DNA of 64,000 bases from Bacteroidota bacterium. GTDB lineage: Bacteria > Bacteroidota > Bacteroidia > Chitinophagales > Chitinophagaceae. Below are positions 17,551-26,485 of this stretch, piece after piece. Every line of letters begins with the position of its first letter. Positions within the stretch are counted from its first letter, which is position 1. The translations under genes and the position numbers were made by a program. The stretch lies in assembly GCA_023417815.1 (NCBI GenBank), contig JAEZEI010000131.1:52429-116428 (forward strand), written 5' to 3'. A model generated the notes under the pieces. The model saw only the letters and a list, made by a program, of their open reading frames with translations, did not search any database and had not been told where the DNA came from.

Positions 17551-19211
17551 TATTTCGCCTCGCGCGAAGTCACGTAGAAATTCCGGTTGACCTTCAGGGT
17601 TTTGCCATCGAAGGATGAACCCATAGGTTCTGTATTCCATTCAGTAGTGGGCTTTATCCATTTCTCCACCCCGGTTTCCGCATGAAAGCTCACCTTCACC
17701 GGCATATTGAAACCATCAACCGCATTCACCCAGCGGTGAATAACATTCGGCCCGCTGAATTTGTATTCCAAAACCGGAACCGTTGTAGTGGTAAGGTATT
17801 GTTCAAACACTTTTGTAAGGTTCACGCCCGATTCTTTTTGAAGAAAATCCATAACCTGCAACCCTGTTACGGTTTTATGGTAGAAGGCCTGGTTCATTTT
17901 CACCAGCATCTTCCTGAATTTTCCATCGTTGTCCATCAACTGCCTGATCATATGGATCATGTTGGCCGCCTTGGGATACATATCACCGCTTCCTTCTTCA
18001 TTAACACCATAATGCCCGATGATGGGAATGTCGTTCGCAATGTTCTTTCTAGATCCTATCACATAATCATTCCCTGCTTCCGTACCATAATAGTAATCGG
18101 TAAAAAGAGTTTCACTGTAGTTTGTAAAACCTTCGTGCACCCACATATCGGCGATCTCCCGCGTTGTGATGTTATTACCGAACCATTCATGCCCGGCCTC
18201 GTGAACAATGATGAAGTCCCATTTCAATCCCCAGCCGGAGCCGGAGAGATCTGTTCCCAGGTATCCATTCTGAAATTTGTTTCCATAAGCAATACCGCTC
18301 TGGTGTTCCATGCCGAGATGAGGAGCCTCAACCAGTTTAAAGCCATCTTTGTAAAAAGGATAAGGTCCGAACCAATGCTCAAAGGCCTTCATCATCCGTG
18401 CGGCATCTTTAAATTGTTTGCGGGCAGTATCGGAATTGTATTCAAGTACCCAGTAATCCATATCCAGGTTCCCGGAAAGTCCTTTGAATTTTTCTCCGAA
18501 ATGAGCATACTTCCCGATATAAGGAATGATGTTATAATTATTGATCGGGTTCGTAACGGTCCAGCTGTATTGGGTAAGACCTGCGCCTAATGAAGATTTT
18601 GCGGTCATTCTGCCATTTCCAACCCCGGTCAGGGAGTCGGGCACGATGATATTCAGGATGGCACCTTTATCCGGCTCGTCTCCCTGGTAATCTTTGCACG
18701 GATACCATACGCTGGCTCCCAGGCCCTGGCAGGCAACACTCACGAAAGGAGCGCCGTTTTTATCCTTTCTCCAGATCCAGCCTCCATCCCAAGGTGGTCT
18801 TCTTGCTTCAACAGGTTTGCCGTGGAAATGCATGGTGATCATATTCTCGCCCGGTTTGATCTTATAACGCGCCGCGGTATCCCGAAGCATAACCCAATAA
18901 ACATTTCCTTCCCGGGAAAATGAAAGCCTTTTCCCATCATGAATTACGCTGTCGAGTTGCATGGGTTCCTGCAGGTCTATCTGCATCAGGGTAGCGCCAT
19001 TGTCAAAAAAGCGCATCTTGTTTTGGCCGCTGATCGTTTTTGAAGGAATATCAGGCTGCACTGTGATCTCGTAATGGAGCACATCCCACATTTGCCGGTA
19101 CTTCCCTTCACTTCCCCGCAGGGTGTCCTGGCGGGTGAAGGTTTTGTTTTTTGTTTGGGCGAAGGAAGTTGAAAGCAATGCGAGGCATGCAAGCGTGAAA
19201 AGAAATTTCAT
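17550..19211 (-). CDS. M1-family metallopeptidase
   Basis: A 553-residue exported zinc aminopeptidase. Signal peptide residues 1-18. The zinc motif HEAGH is at 337-341 with the third ligand Glu360 (VHEGFTNYSE), and the substrate-recognition loop GMEHQSG (300-306) takes the place of GAMEN. The N-terminal beta-sandwich is present; the C-terminal helical domain of full-length aminopeptidase N is absent, as is common in the short Bacteroidota members. Probably degrades peptides in the periplasm or outside the cell. Confidence 0.93.
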   Translation of the reverse strand: MKFLFTLACLALLSTSFAQTKNKTFTRQDTLRGSEGKYRQMWDVLHYEITVQPDIPSKTISGQNKMRFFDNGATLMQIDLQEPMQLDSVIHDGKRLSFSREGNVYWVMLRDTAARYKIKPGENMITMHFHGKPVEARRPPWDGGWIWRKDKNGAPFVSVACQGLGASVWYPCKDYQGDEPDKGAILNIIVPDSLTGVGNGRMTAKSSLGAGLTQYSWTVTNPINNYNIIPYIGKYAHFGEKFKGLSGNLDMDYWVLEYNSDTARKQFKDAARMMKAFEHWFGPYPFYKDGFKLVEAPHLGMEHQSGIAYGNKFQNGYLGTDLSGSGWGLKWDFIIVHEAGHEWFGNNITTREIADMWVHEGFTNYSETLFTDYYYGTEAGNDYVIGSRKNIANDIPIIGHYGVNEEGSGDMYPKAANMIHMIRQLMDNDGKFRKMLVKMNQAFYHKTVTGLQVMDFLQKESGVNLTKVFEQYLTTTTVPVLEYKFSGPNVIHRWVNAVDGFNMPVKVSFHAETGVEKWIKPTTEWNTEPMGSSFDGKTLKVNRNFYVTSREAK

Positions 19212-19342
19212 TAATGCTGGTTTGTGATGATAAATTTAAGGATTGCGCAGTTGGAAACCCGAAGGATTACATGAGCGGGAGATTTTATTCGAACCAATCT
19301 TAGATCCTGGATTATATTGCTTCAGCAAAGCGCCCTTGGCTA

Positions 19343-20947
19343 TTGAAACGGTCTATTATCATATTCGCTTTTTTCCTCTCATCCTGCGCCGGCAGGGATG
19401 ATGCCACGAACATTTTTCGTTATAATGAGTCGAGTGGTATCGCTTCGCTTGATCCTGCATTTGCGCGGAACCAGAGCATTATGTGGGCAGTGAACCAGCT
19501 TTATTCCACCCTGGTGGAAGTTGATGAAAACCTGGAAATACAAGGACACCTAGCCCGCCGCTGGATCGCCTCGCCCGATAAAAAAACACTCACGTTTTAT
19601 TTGCGGAATGATGTAAGGTTTCATGATGATCCCTGCTTCCCGGGAGGAAAGGGAAGATTACTTACAGCAAAGGATGTTGAATACAGCTACAACAGGCTCA
19701 TGGATCCTGCTACAGCCAGCCCTGGTGCATGGGTGTTCAACGACAGGGTGGATAGATTAAAGCCTTTCGAAACGATCGATGATACCACTTTCATACTTCG
19801 GCTTAGCAAACCTTTTCCACCAATGCTGGGTATCCTCAGTATGAAATACTGTTCCGTAATTCCACGCGAAGCAGTGGAATATTATAAAAGCGATTTTCGG
19901 AAACGCCCCGTAGGAACAGGACCCTTCCGGTTTCATGTATGGGATGAAGGCCAGGTACTTCTCCTGAAAAGGAATGAGCATTATTTCTTAAAAGACCCTG
20001 GCGGAACAGCCCTGCCATACCTTGACGGGATCAAGATATCCTTTTTCGACAGCAAGGCAACAGAGTTTGTAGAGTTCAGGCAGGGCAGGCTCGATTTTAT
20101 TAACGATATAGAAGCATCTTTCAAGGATGAAGTGCTTACGCGTACCGGGAAACTGAAATCGAAATGGGAAGGAAAGATCAGGCTCAATAAGCATCCATAC
20201 CTGAATACAGAATACCTTGGAATACTAAATGCCGGCCACTCACTCATGAGTAATTCACCACTTAGGGAAAAGCGTATCCGGCAGGCGATAAATTATGCGA
20301 TAGACCGGAAAAAGATGATGATGTACCTGCGCAACTCGATAGGCACCGCGGCAGGCAGCGGCTTTATCCCGGCAGGACTTCCATCTTTCAATGAACAGTT
20401 AAAAGGATATGATTTTGACCCGGAAAGAGCAAGGAAGCTGCTGCAGGAATCCGGTTATAATAATGAAGAGATAATTCTTCATACAATTCCTCAATATGCA
20501 AACCTGGCAACCTTCATTGCAAATGATCTTCGGAATATTGGTATAAACCTGAAGGTGGAGGCGGTGCAAAAGAGCGTTCTTTTGGACCTGACCAGCCGTT
20601 CCGCATCTCAATTCTTCCGGGGAAGCTGGATCGCTGATTATCCTGATGCGGAAAATTATCTTTCTGTATTTTATGGAAGGAACCCGGCTCCGCCGAATTA
20701 CACACGGTATAACAATCCTGATTACGACAGGCTTTATGAAGAGGCGCTCGAAGAACTGGATGATCAGAAACGATATGCATTGTACCGTTCAATGGACAGT
20801 ATGATAATCCAGGATGCATATGTAGTGCCTTTGTGGTATGATATGGTGATCCACCTGGTTCAGCCTGGTATTTCAGGATTCCAGCCTAATTCCTTAAACA
20901 TGCTTGAGTTGCGGACAGCAAAGAGGCTACTCCCGCCAGGCGATTGA
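19343..20947 (+). CDS. Peptide/oligopeptide-binding lipoprotein (SBP_bac_5)
   Basis: A 534-residue extracytoplasmic solute-binding protein. It begins with TTG; no ATG or GTG in frame fits upstream. The short signal peptide ends at FLSS-Cys, a lipobox. The mature chain has the family-5 pattern: LDPAFARNQS, HLARRWIASPDKKTLTFYLRNDVRFHD, VEYSYNRLMDP, RPVGTGPFRF and the closing AINYAIDRKKM and YSMPLW-like regions. Family members deliver peptides to ABC permeases, but no permease or ATPase gene is near, so it is an orphan. Its last 21 bp overlap the convergent gene. Confidence 0.88.
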   Translation: MKRSIIIFAFFLSSCAGRDDATNIFRYNESSGIASLDPAFARNQSIMWAVNQLYSTLVEVDENLEIQGHLARRWIASPDKKTLTFYLRNDVRFHDDPCFPGGKGRLLTAKDVEYSYNRLMDPATASPGAWVFNDRVDRLKPFETIDDTTFILRLSKPFPPMLGILSMKYCSVIPREAVEYYKSDFRKRPVGTGPFRFHVWDEGQVLLLKRNEHYFLKDPGGTALPYLDGIKISFFDSKATEFVEFRQGRLDFINDIEASFKDEVLTRTGKLKSKWEGKIRLNKHPYLNTEYLGILNAGHSLMSNSPLREKRIRQAINYAIDRKKMMMYLRNSIGTAAGSGFIPAGLPSFNEQLKGYDFDPERARKLLQESGYNNEEIILHTIPQYANLATFIANDLRNIGINLKVEAVQKSVLLDLTSRSASQFFRGSWIADYPDAENYLSVFYGRNPAPPNYTRYNNPDYDRLYEEALEELDDQKRYALYRSMDSMIIQDAYVVPLWYDMVIHLVQPGISGFQPNSLNMLELRTAKRLLPPGD

Positions 20948-22306
20948 TGGCAAAGCATTATTATGGGTTGTCAGGTCCAGCTTTCCATTATTCTGCACAT
21001 GGTCTTCGCCCTCACCATCGTTAAGAAGGATCTTTATCCGGCTCTTTTCTGCGCCCTGCGCAATGAACCGGTCGTTCCCGTCCATTAAATAAAGATTGAT
21101 CTTTTTGGTGATACGGGGGTTAAAGATTCGGTCATATGTAACATGGTTCGTTAAGGAGTTCACTACCTGGACATGCAAGCCATTTTTGCCTGGGGTAACC
21201 TTCACCAGTTCGGGATCATCTGATCCGCGGATGTAAATATTGCGGCTAAGCCAGTAATAATATTTCATGGCATCTTTGCCAATTGCATCCCTTCGTTCAA
21301 TAAGCGTCGTCAATATTCTTTGCCCGTCTCTTTTGTAAATTTCTTTCGGCAGCTTTTGCACGGCCTGATGCAAGGCATCGTTTGTGAGGGTGGAAGTGAA
21401 TTGATTAATTGCCCTGAGCCAGTCATTTTCATCCAGTTCACTCATCAGGTACCGGTCAAACTTCCACGATTTCCTGTTAAGGTGTTTTACTTTCCTGTTC
21501 TGCGGCCGGAATCCAACAAGATGTTTCATGGAGAAAAGCCCGACAAGCTTTACAAGGAAACCATTCGAATAAAAGAAAGCCTGGTCGCGGTCGCGCGGAA
21601 CAGGATAATATTCATCACCTGAGGCGCCCCATTTCCATTGTTCATGGTGCCGGTCCCAATCACCCACCAGCATATCCAGAAGCCGGGCTTTAAGCAATAG
21701 CGTATCGTTAATGCTTCTGTTTCCCTTTTTATCTACCAGGGAAAGCATATCCTCCGTATCTATTGCTTCAGAATCATCATATGTAGGTTCTGATTTTTCC
21801 AGCATACAAACTTTATGGGCAAGGATTTCCCGGTACGGTCCAAGGCCGGGATCATCCGCCACATAATATACCTGCGGATAGGGTGCGGCAAGATCAAGTT
21901 TTCGGGCAAGTTCGCCCACGGCAAGTGCAGCATAGGGGTGAGCCCCGGAGATCATGTCCTGGACAACACGTTCTATAAAGGTATTCCTGAAAAATCCGGG
22001 AAGCGCTTTTTCTACATCCTTATCAACTGTCCGGAGCACCCATTCAATACTGTCGCTATCTATTATCTTAAGGCTCTTGGTTTGTTGTCCGCCTCCCATT
22101 TCTACTATCCTTGCCCGGGAGGTATCGAGCCTGAATACAGGCATCTTAACGGGTGCGGACCATGTATCACGATAATTGGAACCGAGAAGAAATTTCCGGA
22201 ACAGGGAAGGATGTTCATAGCGTATGCTCGCGGATATGATCACCGAATCCTGTGCACTGGTATTGATACAACAGAAAAGTGCGGATATGAAGATGATTGT
22301 TCGCAT
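20927..22306 (-). CDS. Secreted kinase-like protein
   Basis: A 459-residue protein. The ATG at 22306 gives a clean signal peptide (residues 1-18, ending SAQ); a longer reading adds 16 residues before it. Motifs suggest a PI3/4-kinase- or HipA-like fold: glycine-rich GGGQQTKS (71-78), a possible ATP lysine (RTVDKD, Lys96), a catalytic-loop-like DWDRHHEQW (216-224) and PVPRDRDQAF (236-244) at the metal-binding position. Related domains occur in Bacteroidota between a phosphoesterase domain and a BamA-like barrel; here neither is present. Function unknown; kinase activity is inference. It overlaps the convergent binding-protein gene by 21 bp. Confidence 0.6.
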   Translation of the reverse strand: MRTIIFISALFCCINTSAQDSVIISASIRYEHPSLFRKFLLGSNYRDTWSAPVKMPVFRLDTSRARIVEMGGGQQTKSLKIIDSDSIEWVLRTVDKDVEKALPGFFRNTFIERVVQDMISGAHPYAALAVGELARKLDLAAPYPQVYYVADDPGLGPYREILAHKVCMLEKSEPTYDDSEAIDTEDMLSLVDKKGNRSINDTLLLKARLLDMLVGDWDRHHEQWKWGASGDEYYPVPRDRDQAFFYSNGFLVKLVGLFSMKHLVGFRPQNRKVKHLNRKSWKFDRYLMSELDENDWLRAINQFTSTLTNDALHQAVQKLPKEIYKRDGQRILTTLIERRDAIGKDAMKYYYWLSRNIYIRGSDDPELVKVTPGKNGLHVQVVNSLTNHVTYDRIFNPRITKKINLYLMDGNDRFIAQGAEKSRIKILLNDGEGEDHVQNNGKLDLTTHNNALPSIAWRE

Positions 22307-22453
22307 TACAGGTGGGGATATTACAAAGACTGTTCCTTTGGAATTTGTTGGCACTTTTTACTCATAACCAGTGAGATTATTATTATGAGTATAACTGATG
22401 AGCAGTTTGATATTCCAGATAATACAAATAGGAATGGTTTCGCATTATCTATG

Positions 22454-22483
22454 AAAAAAGGCCGGTAACTCCGGCCTTTTTTT
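22454..22483 (-). terminator. Terminator after the 305-residue secreted protein gene
   Basis: AAAAAAGGCCGG pairs with CCGGCCTTTTTTT around a TAACT loop. It is symmetrical but only the minus-strand gene ends here. Confidence 0.85.
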
Positions 22484-22505
22484 CTAATAAAGTATCAAAT
22501 ATGGA

Positions 22506-23423
22506 TCAGTCCTTGGGTTCAAGCTTGCTTTCGTCGATATTTCCTTCAGCATCAAGAATGGTCATAGGAGTAGGAGGCTGATTTTCCGGGGTGACTTCGT
22601 TGAAGACTTTTGAAATGTACACCCATTTACCGTCTGCCCACTTGAATCCCTCGTAATCGCCATCACCAATCAACGTCCATTTTTTTGCAGGCTGGTTGGA
22701 TTCACTTACCAGGTGCTCCATTATGATAAGATCCAGTTCGCTGTCATAGGTAAGTCGAGGCCCTGCCGATTTCTTATATTCCATAACATACCTGGAAATA
22801 CTTTTTGGAATTAACTGGTTATCCGGGGCATTGAAGATCCTGTTTCCGAATTGAGGCTTGCCTTCATTGAAGGTCAGGATCTCGATAACTTTTTTGTTGC
22901 TGCGGATATTATTCTCGTCATAGCCCAGCAGGGTATAATATTTTTTGCCCCGGGCTTCTTTTTGAACCAGTTTGTAATAGACTGCCCCGATCCACCCGGT
23001 GTTGTCACCAATGGTATCAGAGATGTTCTGGGTTATATCCGACCTGTCGATCAGCGGGAAAAGTTTCAAAGAACCATCACGGGTCCGCATCTGGATGGCA
23101 CCATGCTGACGAACCAGGTTATCGCTGATAACGAGCTGCCAGGTAAATATCCTGAACGTGCTGTCGGGTGGGTAAAGCTGTGAAATAGTTATGAGGGAAT
23201 CAAATCGATAATCAAATGAATAAGGCTCCTTTAAAGCGCGCACCAACTGGCGGGTAAACATACTGTCGGCCCCAAGCCGGTCGGCCGGGTTAATGCCCCT
23301 GATGATCTGGAGGGCATTGAGTTTCATCGAGTCTTCTTTCGCGGAAAGTACCTTCTTATTTACCTGTGCATTGCCTGCAAAGGAAAATGCAAGCAGCAGG
23401 ACAAGGATACCGGGATATTTCAT
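22506..23423 (-). CDS. Secreted protein of unknown function
   Basis: A 305-residue protein with a signal peptide (residues 1-19, ending GNA). The body is rich in beta-strand-like segments (YYTLLGYDENNIRSNKKVIEIL, RYVMEYKKSAG) and ends in an acidic tail. I recognise no catalytic motif or named domain. It is followed by a strong terminator and separated by 62 bp from the heptose operon's last gene, which runs in the same direction, so it could be read through from that operon. Confidence 0.75.
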   Translation of the reverse strand: MKYPGILVLLLAFSFAGNAQVNKKVLSAKEDSMKLNALQIIRGINPADRLGADSMFTRQLVRALKEPYSFDYRFDSLITISQLYPPDSTFRIFTWQLVISDNLVRQHGAIQMRTRDGSLKLFPLIDRSDITQNISDTIGDNTGWIGAVYYKLVQKEARGKKYYTLLGYDENNIRSNKKVIEILTFNEGKPQFGNRIFNAPDNQLIPKSISRYVMEYKKSAGPRLTYDSELDLIIMEHLVSESNQPAKKWTLIGDGDYEGFKWADGKWVYISKVFNEVTPENQPPTPMTILDAEGNIDESKLEPKD

Positions 23424-23485
23424 ATCACTAAAATAGCCAATCCTATGTATTGTTAAGGTTAATGGGCTCTACTTTAACTTATGAT

Positions 23486-24736
23486 TCATAAGGTCCTTGA
23501 AAAAGAATATAAAGAAGGGAAAACTGCGTCGATCCTGTGGTCTTTAAGGTCTACCTCCGGCCTTGTGGTGGGCAGAAAAATAGTATATGCTCCAATGTTG
23601 CGCCCGAATTCCATATCGCTTAGTGTATTGCCGATCATGATTGTTTTGTTTCTGTCGATATCGGGGAAATCCTTAAAAGCCTGCCGCCCCATACCAGGGT
23701 TGGGTTTCCTGTCAGGATGGTCGTCGTTTAGATCCCCGCAATAATAAACAGCATCAACACCTCCTCCGGCATTTTCAAACTCCCGTTTCATATTAGAATG
23801 TATCATCTCAAGGTCCTCCGGCTTTGTCAGTCCCTTTCCAATGCCGCGCTGGTTCGTTACAATAATTATACGTTTGAATCTCTCCCTGAAAGTTTTCATC
23901 GCTGCCACAACCTGGTCGTAAAACCGGAACTCCTCCCAGGTATGAATATAGTCCTGGTGTTTCTCTTCATTGATCACCCCATCCCTGTCGAGGAATAATG
24001 TCCAGGTTGTATCAATTTGCGGAAATGCCTTGTTAAAGCAATGTTGCTTAAGGTCTTCATTTGCCTGCTTATAATCTTCCGGAATACCTATATCAATGAA
24101 ATAGGTATCCTGTACCAGGCCAAGCATTTTATCGGACTGAAAGTATCTTTCGAGATAATCCTTTTCAAATGAGAAAACTTCAGCATGAGGTTTTGCCATG
24201 AAGGAAGGCAGGTTAAGCGCATACACACCGCCATTGATCAGCCCTTCATCATATTTTTTCTTTTCCCTGAAATCAATGATGTTGCTGTCTTTCCCGGTAA
24301 CGACCACTCCATACCTGTCGAAATTCTTCATCGGTTTCAATGAAAGCGTGCAGCATGCGTCATGAGAAAGATGAAAGGAGGAAAGCTTATTCATATCCGT
24401 CCGGAACAGGGTGTCTCCATTCACAACAAATACATCCTTTGATGCTGCATGGTTGGCTGCAAGTTTTATGGCTCCACCGGTACCCAGCGGTTTTTCTTCA
24501 ATGCTGAAAACATGATCGGTCGCGGGATAATCCCGGCGGATAAAGTCTTCAACCTGTTCATGAAGATATCCTACAGAAAAAATGAAACGTTCAACGCCCT
24601 GGGCAATGAGGTGGTCGAGTATGAAAGATAGAAAAGGTTTACCTGCAACAGGTGCGAGGCATTTTGGGATCCCGGGAATTTCAGACCTTATTCGTGTTCC
24701 TAATCCACCTGCGAGAATGATACATTCCCTGATCAT
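23486..24736 (-). CDS. Fused heptose-1-phosphate nucleotidyltransferase and heptose-bisphosphate phosphatase
   Basis: A 416-residue two-domain enzyme. Residues 1-230 are a sugar nucleotidyltransferase (LAGGLGTRIR at 8-17, PKCLAPVAGKPF, VNGDTLFR), like HddC. Residues 247-416 are a HAD phosphatase like GmhB (FLDRDGVINEE, VTNQRGIGKG, RKPNPGM, MIGNTLSDMEFG). The Cys-rich zinc loop of many GmhB proteins is reduced to a single Cys (YYCGDLNDDH). With GmhA and HddA just upstream, the operon encodes all four steps from sedoheptulose 7-phosphate to GDP-D-glycero-alpha-D-manno-heptose. Its start overlaps the gmhA stop by 4 bp. Confidence 0.88.
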   Translation of the reverse strand: MIRECIILAGGLGTRIRSEIPGIPKCLAPVAGKPFLSFILDHLIAQGVERFIFSVGYLHEQVEDFIRRDYPATDHVFSIEEKPLGTGGAIKLAANHAASKDVFVVNGDTLFRTDMNKLSSFHLSHDACCTLSLKPMKNFDRYGVVVTGKDSNIIDFREKKKYDEGLINGGVYALNLPSFMAKPHAEVFSFEKDYLERYFQSDKMLGLVQDTYFIDIGIPEDYKQANEDLKQHCFNKAFPQIDTTWTLFLDRDGVINEEKHQDYIHTWEEFRFYDQVVAAMKTFRERFKRIIIVTNQRGIGKGLTKPEDLEMIHSNMKREFENAGGGVDAVYYCGDLNDDHPDRKPNPGMGRQAFKDFPDIDRNKTIMIGNTLSDMEFGRNIGAYTIFLPTTRPEVDLKDHRIDAVFPSLYSFSRTL

Positions 24737-25308
24737 TTGCCAAAATATTTTTCTTCAACGAGCTGGCAAATGATATGGCCAAGCATGATATGGCACTCCT
24801 GGATCCGCGGTGTATCGCCGGAAGGTACATTCAGCAAATGATCACTCAGTAACTTCATTTGGCCGCCGGTAGCGCCGGTAAATCCTATAGTGTGCATTCC
24901 TTTTTCCCGCGCAACTTCAAATGCTTTTACAATGTTCACGCTGTTGCCGCTGGTGCTCAGGCCTACCAGCACATCACCTTTATTACCTATTCCCTTTATC
25001 ATTCTCGAATAAACAACATCATAGCTGTAATCATTTGCTACGGCGGTAAGGTAGGAGGTATTCACATGAAGTGCCTCGGCGGGAAGGGCATCCCTGTCGG
25101 TATAGAACCTGCCGCTGAATTCTGCAGCCAGGTGCTGCGCATCGGCAGCGCTGCCACCATTGCCGCAGAATAATACCTTGTTCCCATTCCGGAATGCTTT
25201 TACAATAACCTCCACACAATCTTTCACAGATCCCAGCAGGGTTTCATTGCCAAGCACTTCCTGTTTAACTGCAATGGAGGCAGAAATAATATCCCGTATT
25301 TTATTCAT
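24733..25308 (-). CDS. gmhA: Sedoheptulose-7-phosphate isomerase
   Basis: A 191-residue SIS-domain isomerase that converts sedoheptulose 7-phosphate to D-glycero-D-manno-heptose 7-phosphate. It shows FCGNGGSAADAQHLAAEFSG-type phosphate and metal residues (near 48-66) and the second-half GLSTSGNSVN loop. I prefer the ATG at 25308 (MNKIRD) to an upstream one at 25323. It overlaps the fused gene by 4 bp and follows the kinase gene by 49 bp. Confidence 0.93.
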   Translation of the reverse strand: MNKIRDIISASIAVKQEVLGNETLLGSVKDCVEVIVKAFRNGNKVLFCGNGGSAADAQHLAAEFSGRFYTDRDALPAEALHVNTSYLTAVANDYSYDVVYSRMIKGIGNKGDVLVGLSTSGNSVNIVKAFEVAREKGMHTIGFTGATGGQMKLLSDHLLNVPSGDTPRIQECHIMLGHIICQLVEEKYFGK

Positions 25309-25357
25309 GGATGCAAAGGTCATTTAAAAATTGGCATTAAGGAAGAAATTGTTCAAT

Positions 25358-26386
25358 CTAAACCGTCCATGTTGTGAGCCCGTATTTCGTGAATGAATAA
25401 TTCTTTATTTCTCCTCCGAATTGCTGAAGGGTGTTTATCACTTTATGCCTGCTGTTACCTGGGCAATAAAATATCATGAAGCCCCCGCCTCCTGCACCGC
25501 TTATCTTTCCCCCTGTTGCGCCGGCTGCCTTTGCCGCCTCATAAACTTTTTCGATGCCTTCATTACTGATGTTCTGTGCCATATTTCTCTTCTGCCGGAA
25601 TCCATAATCCAGTATTTCGCCGAATTCACCAAGTTTGCCTTTTAACAGCGCCTCCTTCATTCGCTGGGCCTGTTCCTTAAGCTGGTGCATCGCTTCAATG
25701 CTCTTTTCATTCCTGCTTTGTACATTCTTTACCTGCTCTTTTATAATGGTTGCGCTTTCGCGCGAAGTGGAAGTGAAGTACAATACAAGATTGTTTTCCA
25801 GTTCGTGGAGATATTCCGGGCGAATACGAAGCGGGTTCACAATGACCTTATCGCCTTCATAGAATTCCATAAAATTCACACCGCCGAAAGTAGCTGCGTA
25901 TTGATCCTGGCGGCCGCCGGCAAGTTTAAGATCATTGCGTTCTATATCGTATGCATAATGAGCGATATCATAATCGCCCAGCGGTAGTTTCAGCATTTCC
26001 ACAAATGCGCCGATGATGGCAACCACAAGTGTGGAAGATGTTCCCAGCCCCGAGCCTGCAGGAGCATCCACGGAAGTGGATAAACGAAAACCGGAAGACG
26101 GCAATCCATGATCTTTCCTGATCCTGTTTATCACCCCTTTAAGAAGGTCCAGCCTGCCATTTACCGGCAATTCCTCCCCGGAAGAATATTCTTCCATCTC
26201 ATCGCGGTCGAGCGCCTCAACAATAATGGTATTGTTATTGACCGGAATAATGGTGGCGTGAGCAGACAAGGAGACCGTAGCATTTAGAATTGCGCCTCCA
26301 TATATATCGCAATAAGGGCTTACATCGGTTCCACCCCCGGCTAAACCGATCCTCAAAGGCGCTTTGCTTCTGTATATCATGGGCAT
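25358..26386 (-). CDS. hddA: D-glycero-alpha-D-manno-heptose-7-phosphate kinase
   Basis: A 342-residue GHMP-family kinase that phosphorylates the anomeric position to give the alpha-1,7-bisphosphate. N-terminal substrate motif RSKAPLRIGLAGGGTDVSPY, ATP loop APAGSGLGTSST (about 99-110) and the C-terminal GGKISGAGGGGFM loop. The GDP (alpha) branch, not the ADP (beta) one, is implied because HddA and not HldE is present. First gene of the operon. A start two codons downstream (MIYRSK) is equally likely. Confidence 0.9.
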   Translation of the reverse strand: MPMIYRSKAPLRIGLAGGGTDVSPYCDIYGGAILNATVSLSAHATIIPVNNNTIIVEALDRDEMEEYSSGEELPVNGRLDLLKGVINRIRKDHGLPSSGFRLSTSVDAPAGSGLGTSSTLVVAIIGAFVEMLKLPLGDYDIAHYAYDIERNDLKLAGGRQDQYAATFGGVNFMEFYEGDKVIVNPLRIRPEYLHELENNLVLYFTSTSRESATIIKEQVKNVQSRNEKSIEAMHQLKEQAQRMKEALLKGKLGEFGEILDYGFRQKRNMAQNISNEGIEKVYEAAKAAGATGGKISGAGGGGFMIFYCPGNSRHKVINTLQQFGGEIKNYSFTKYGLTTWTV

Positions 26387-26485
26387 AAAAATAAGGTTTG
26401 CAGTTTATCCACTGAATGAATAGCCCAATATTCCTTTGAAGTTCCAGATTGTAATTATTATTTTTCATTATCTAATACATAATCT

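Noticed and set aside
17682..18590. 302-residue plus-strand frame inside the M1 peptidase gene
   Set aside because: Shadow; the peptidase has its full zinc motif and signal peptide.
21815..22468. 217-residue plus-strand frame opposite the kinase-like gene
   Set aside because: Shadow frame with unlikely composition (many Cys, Gly, Ile); the minus-strand gene has a signal peptide and conserved motifs.
22506..23423. GldN-like gliding protein
   Set aside because: Size and signal peptide fit loosely, but I could not find family motifs, and no gld genes are nearby.
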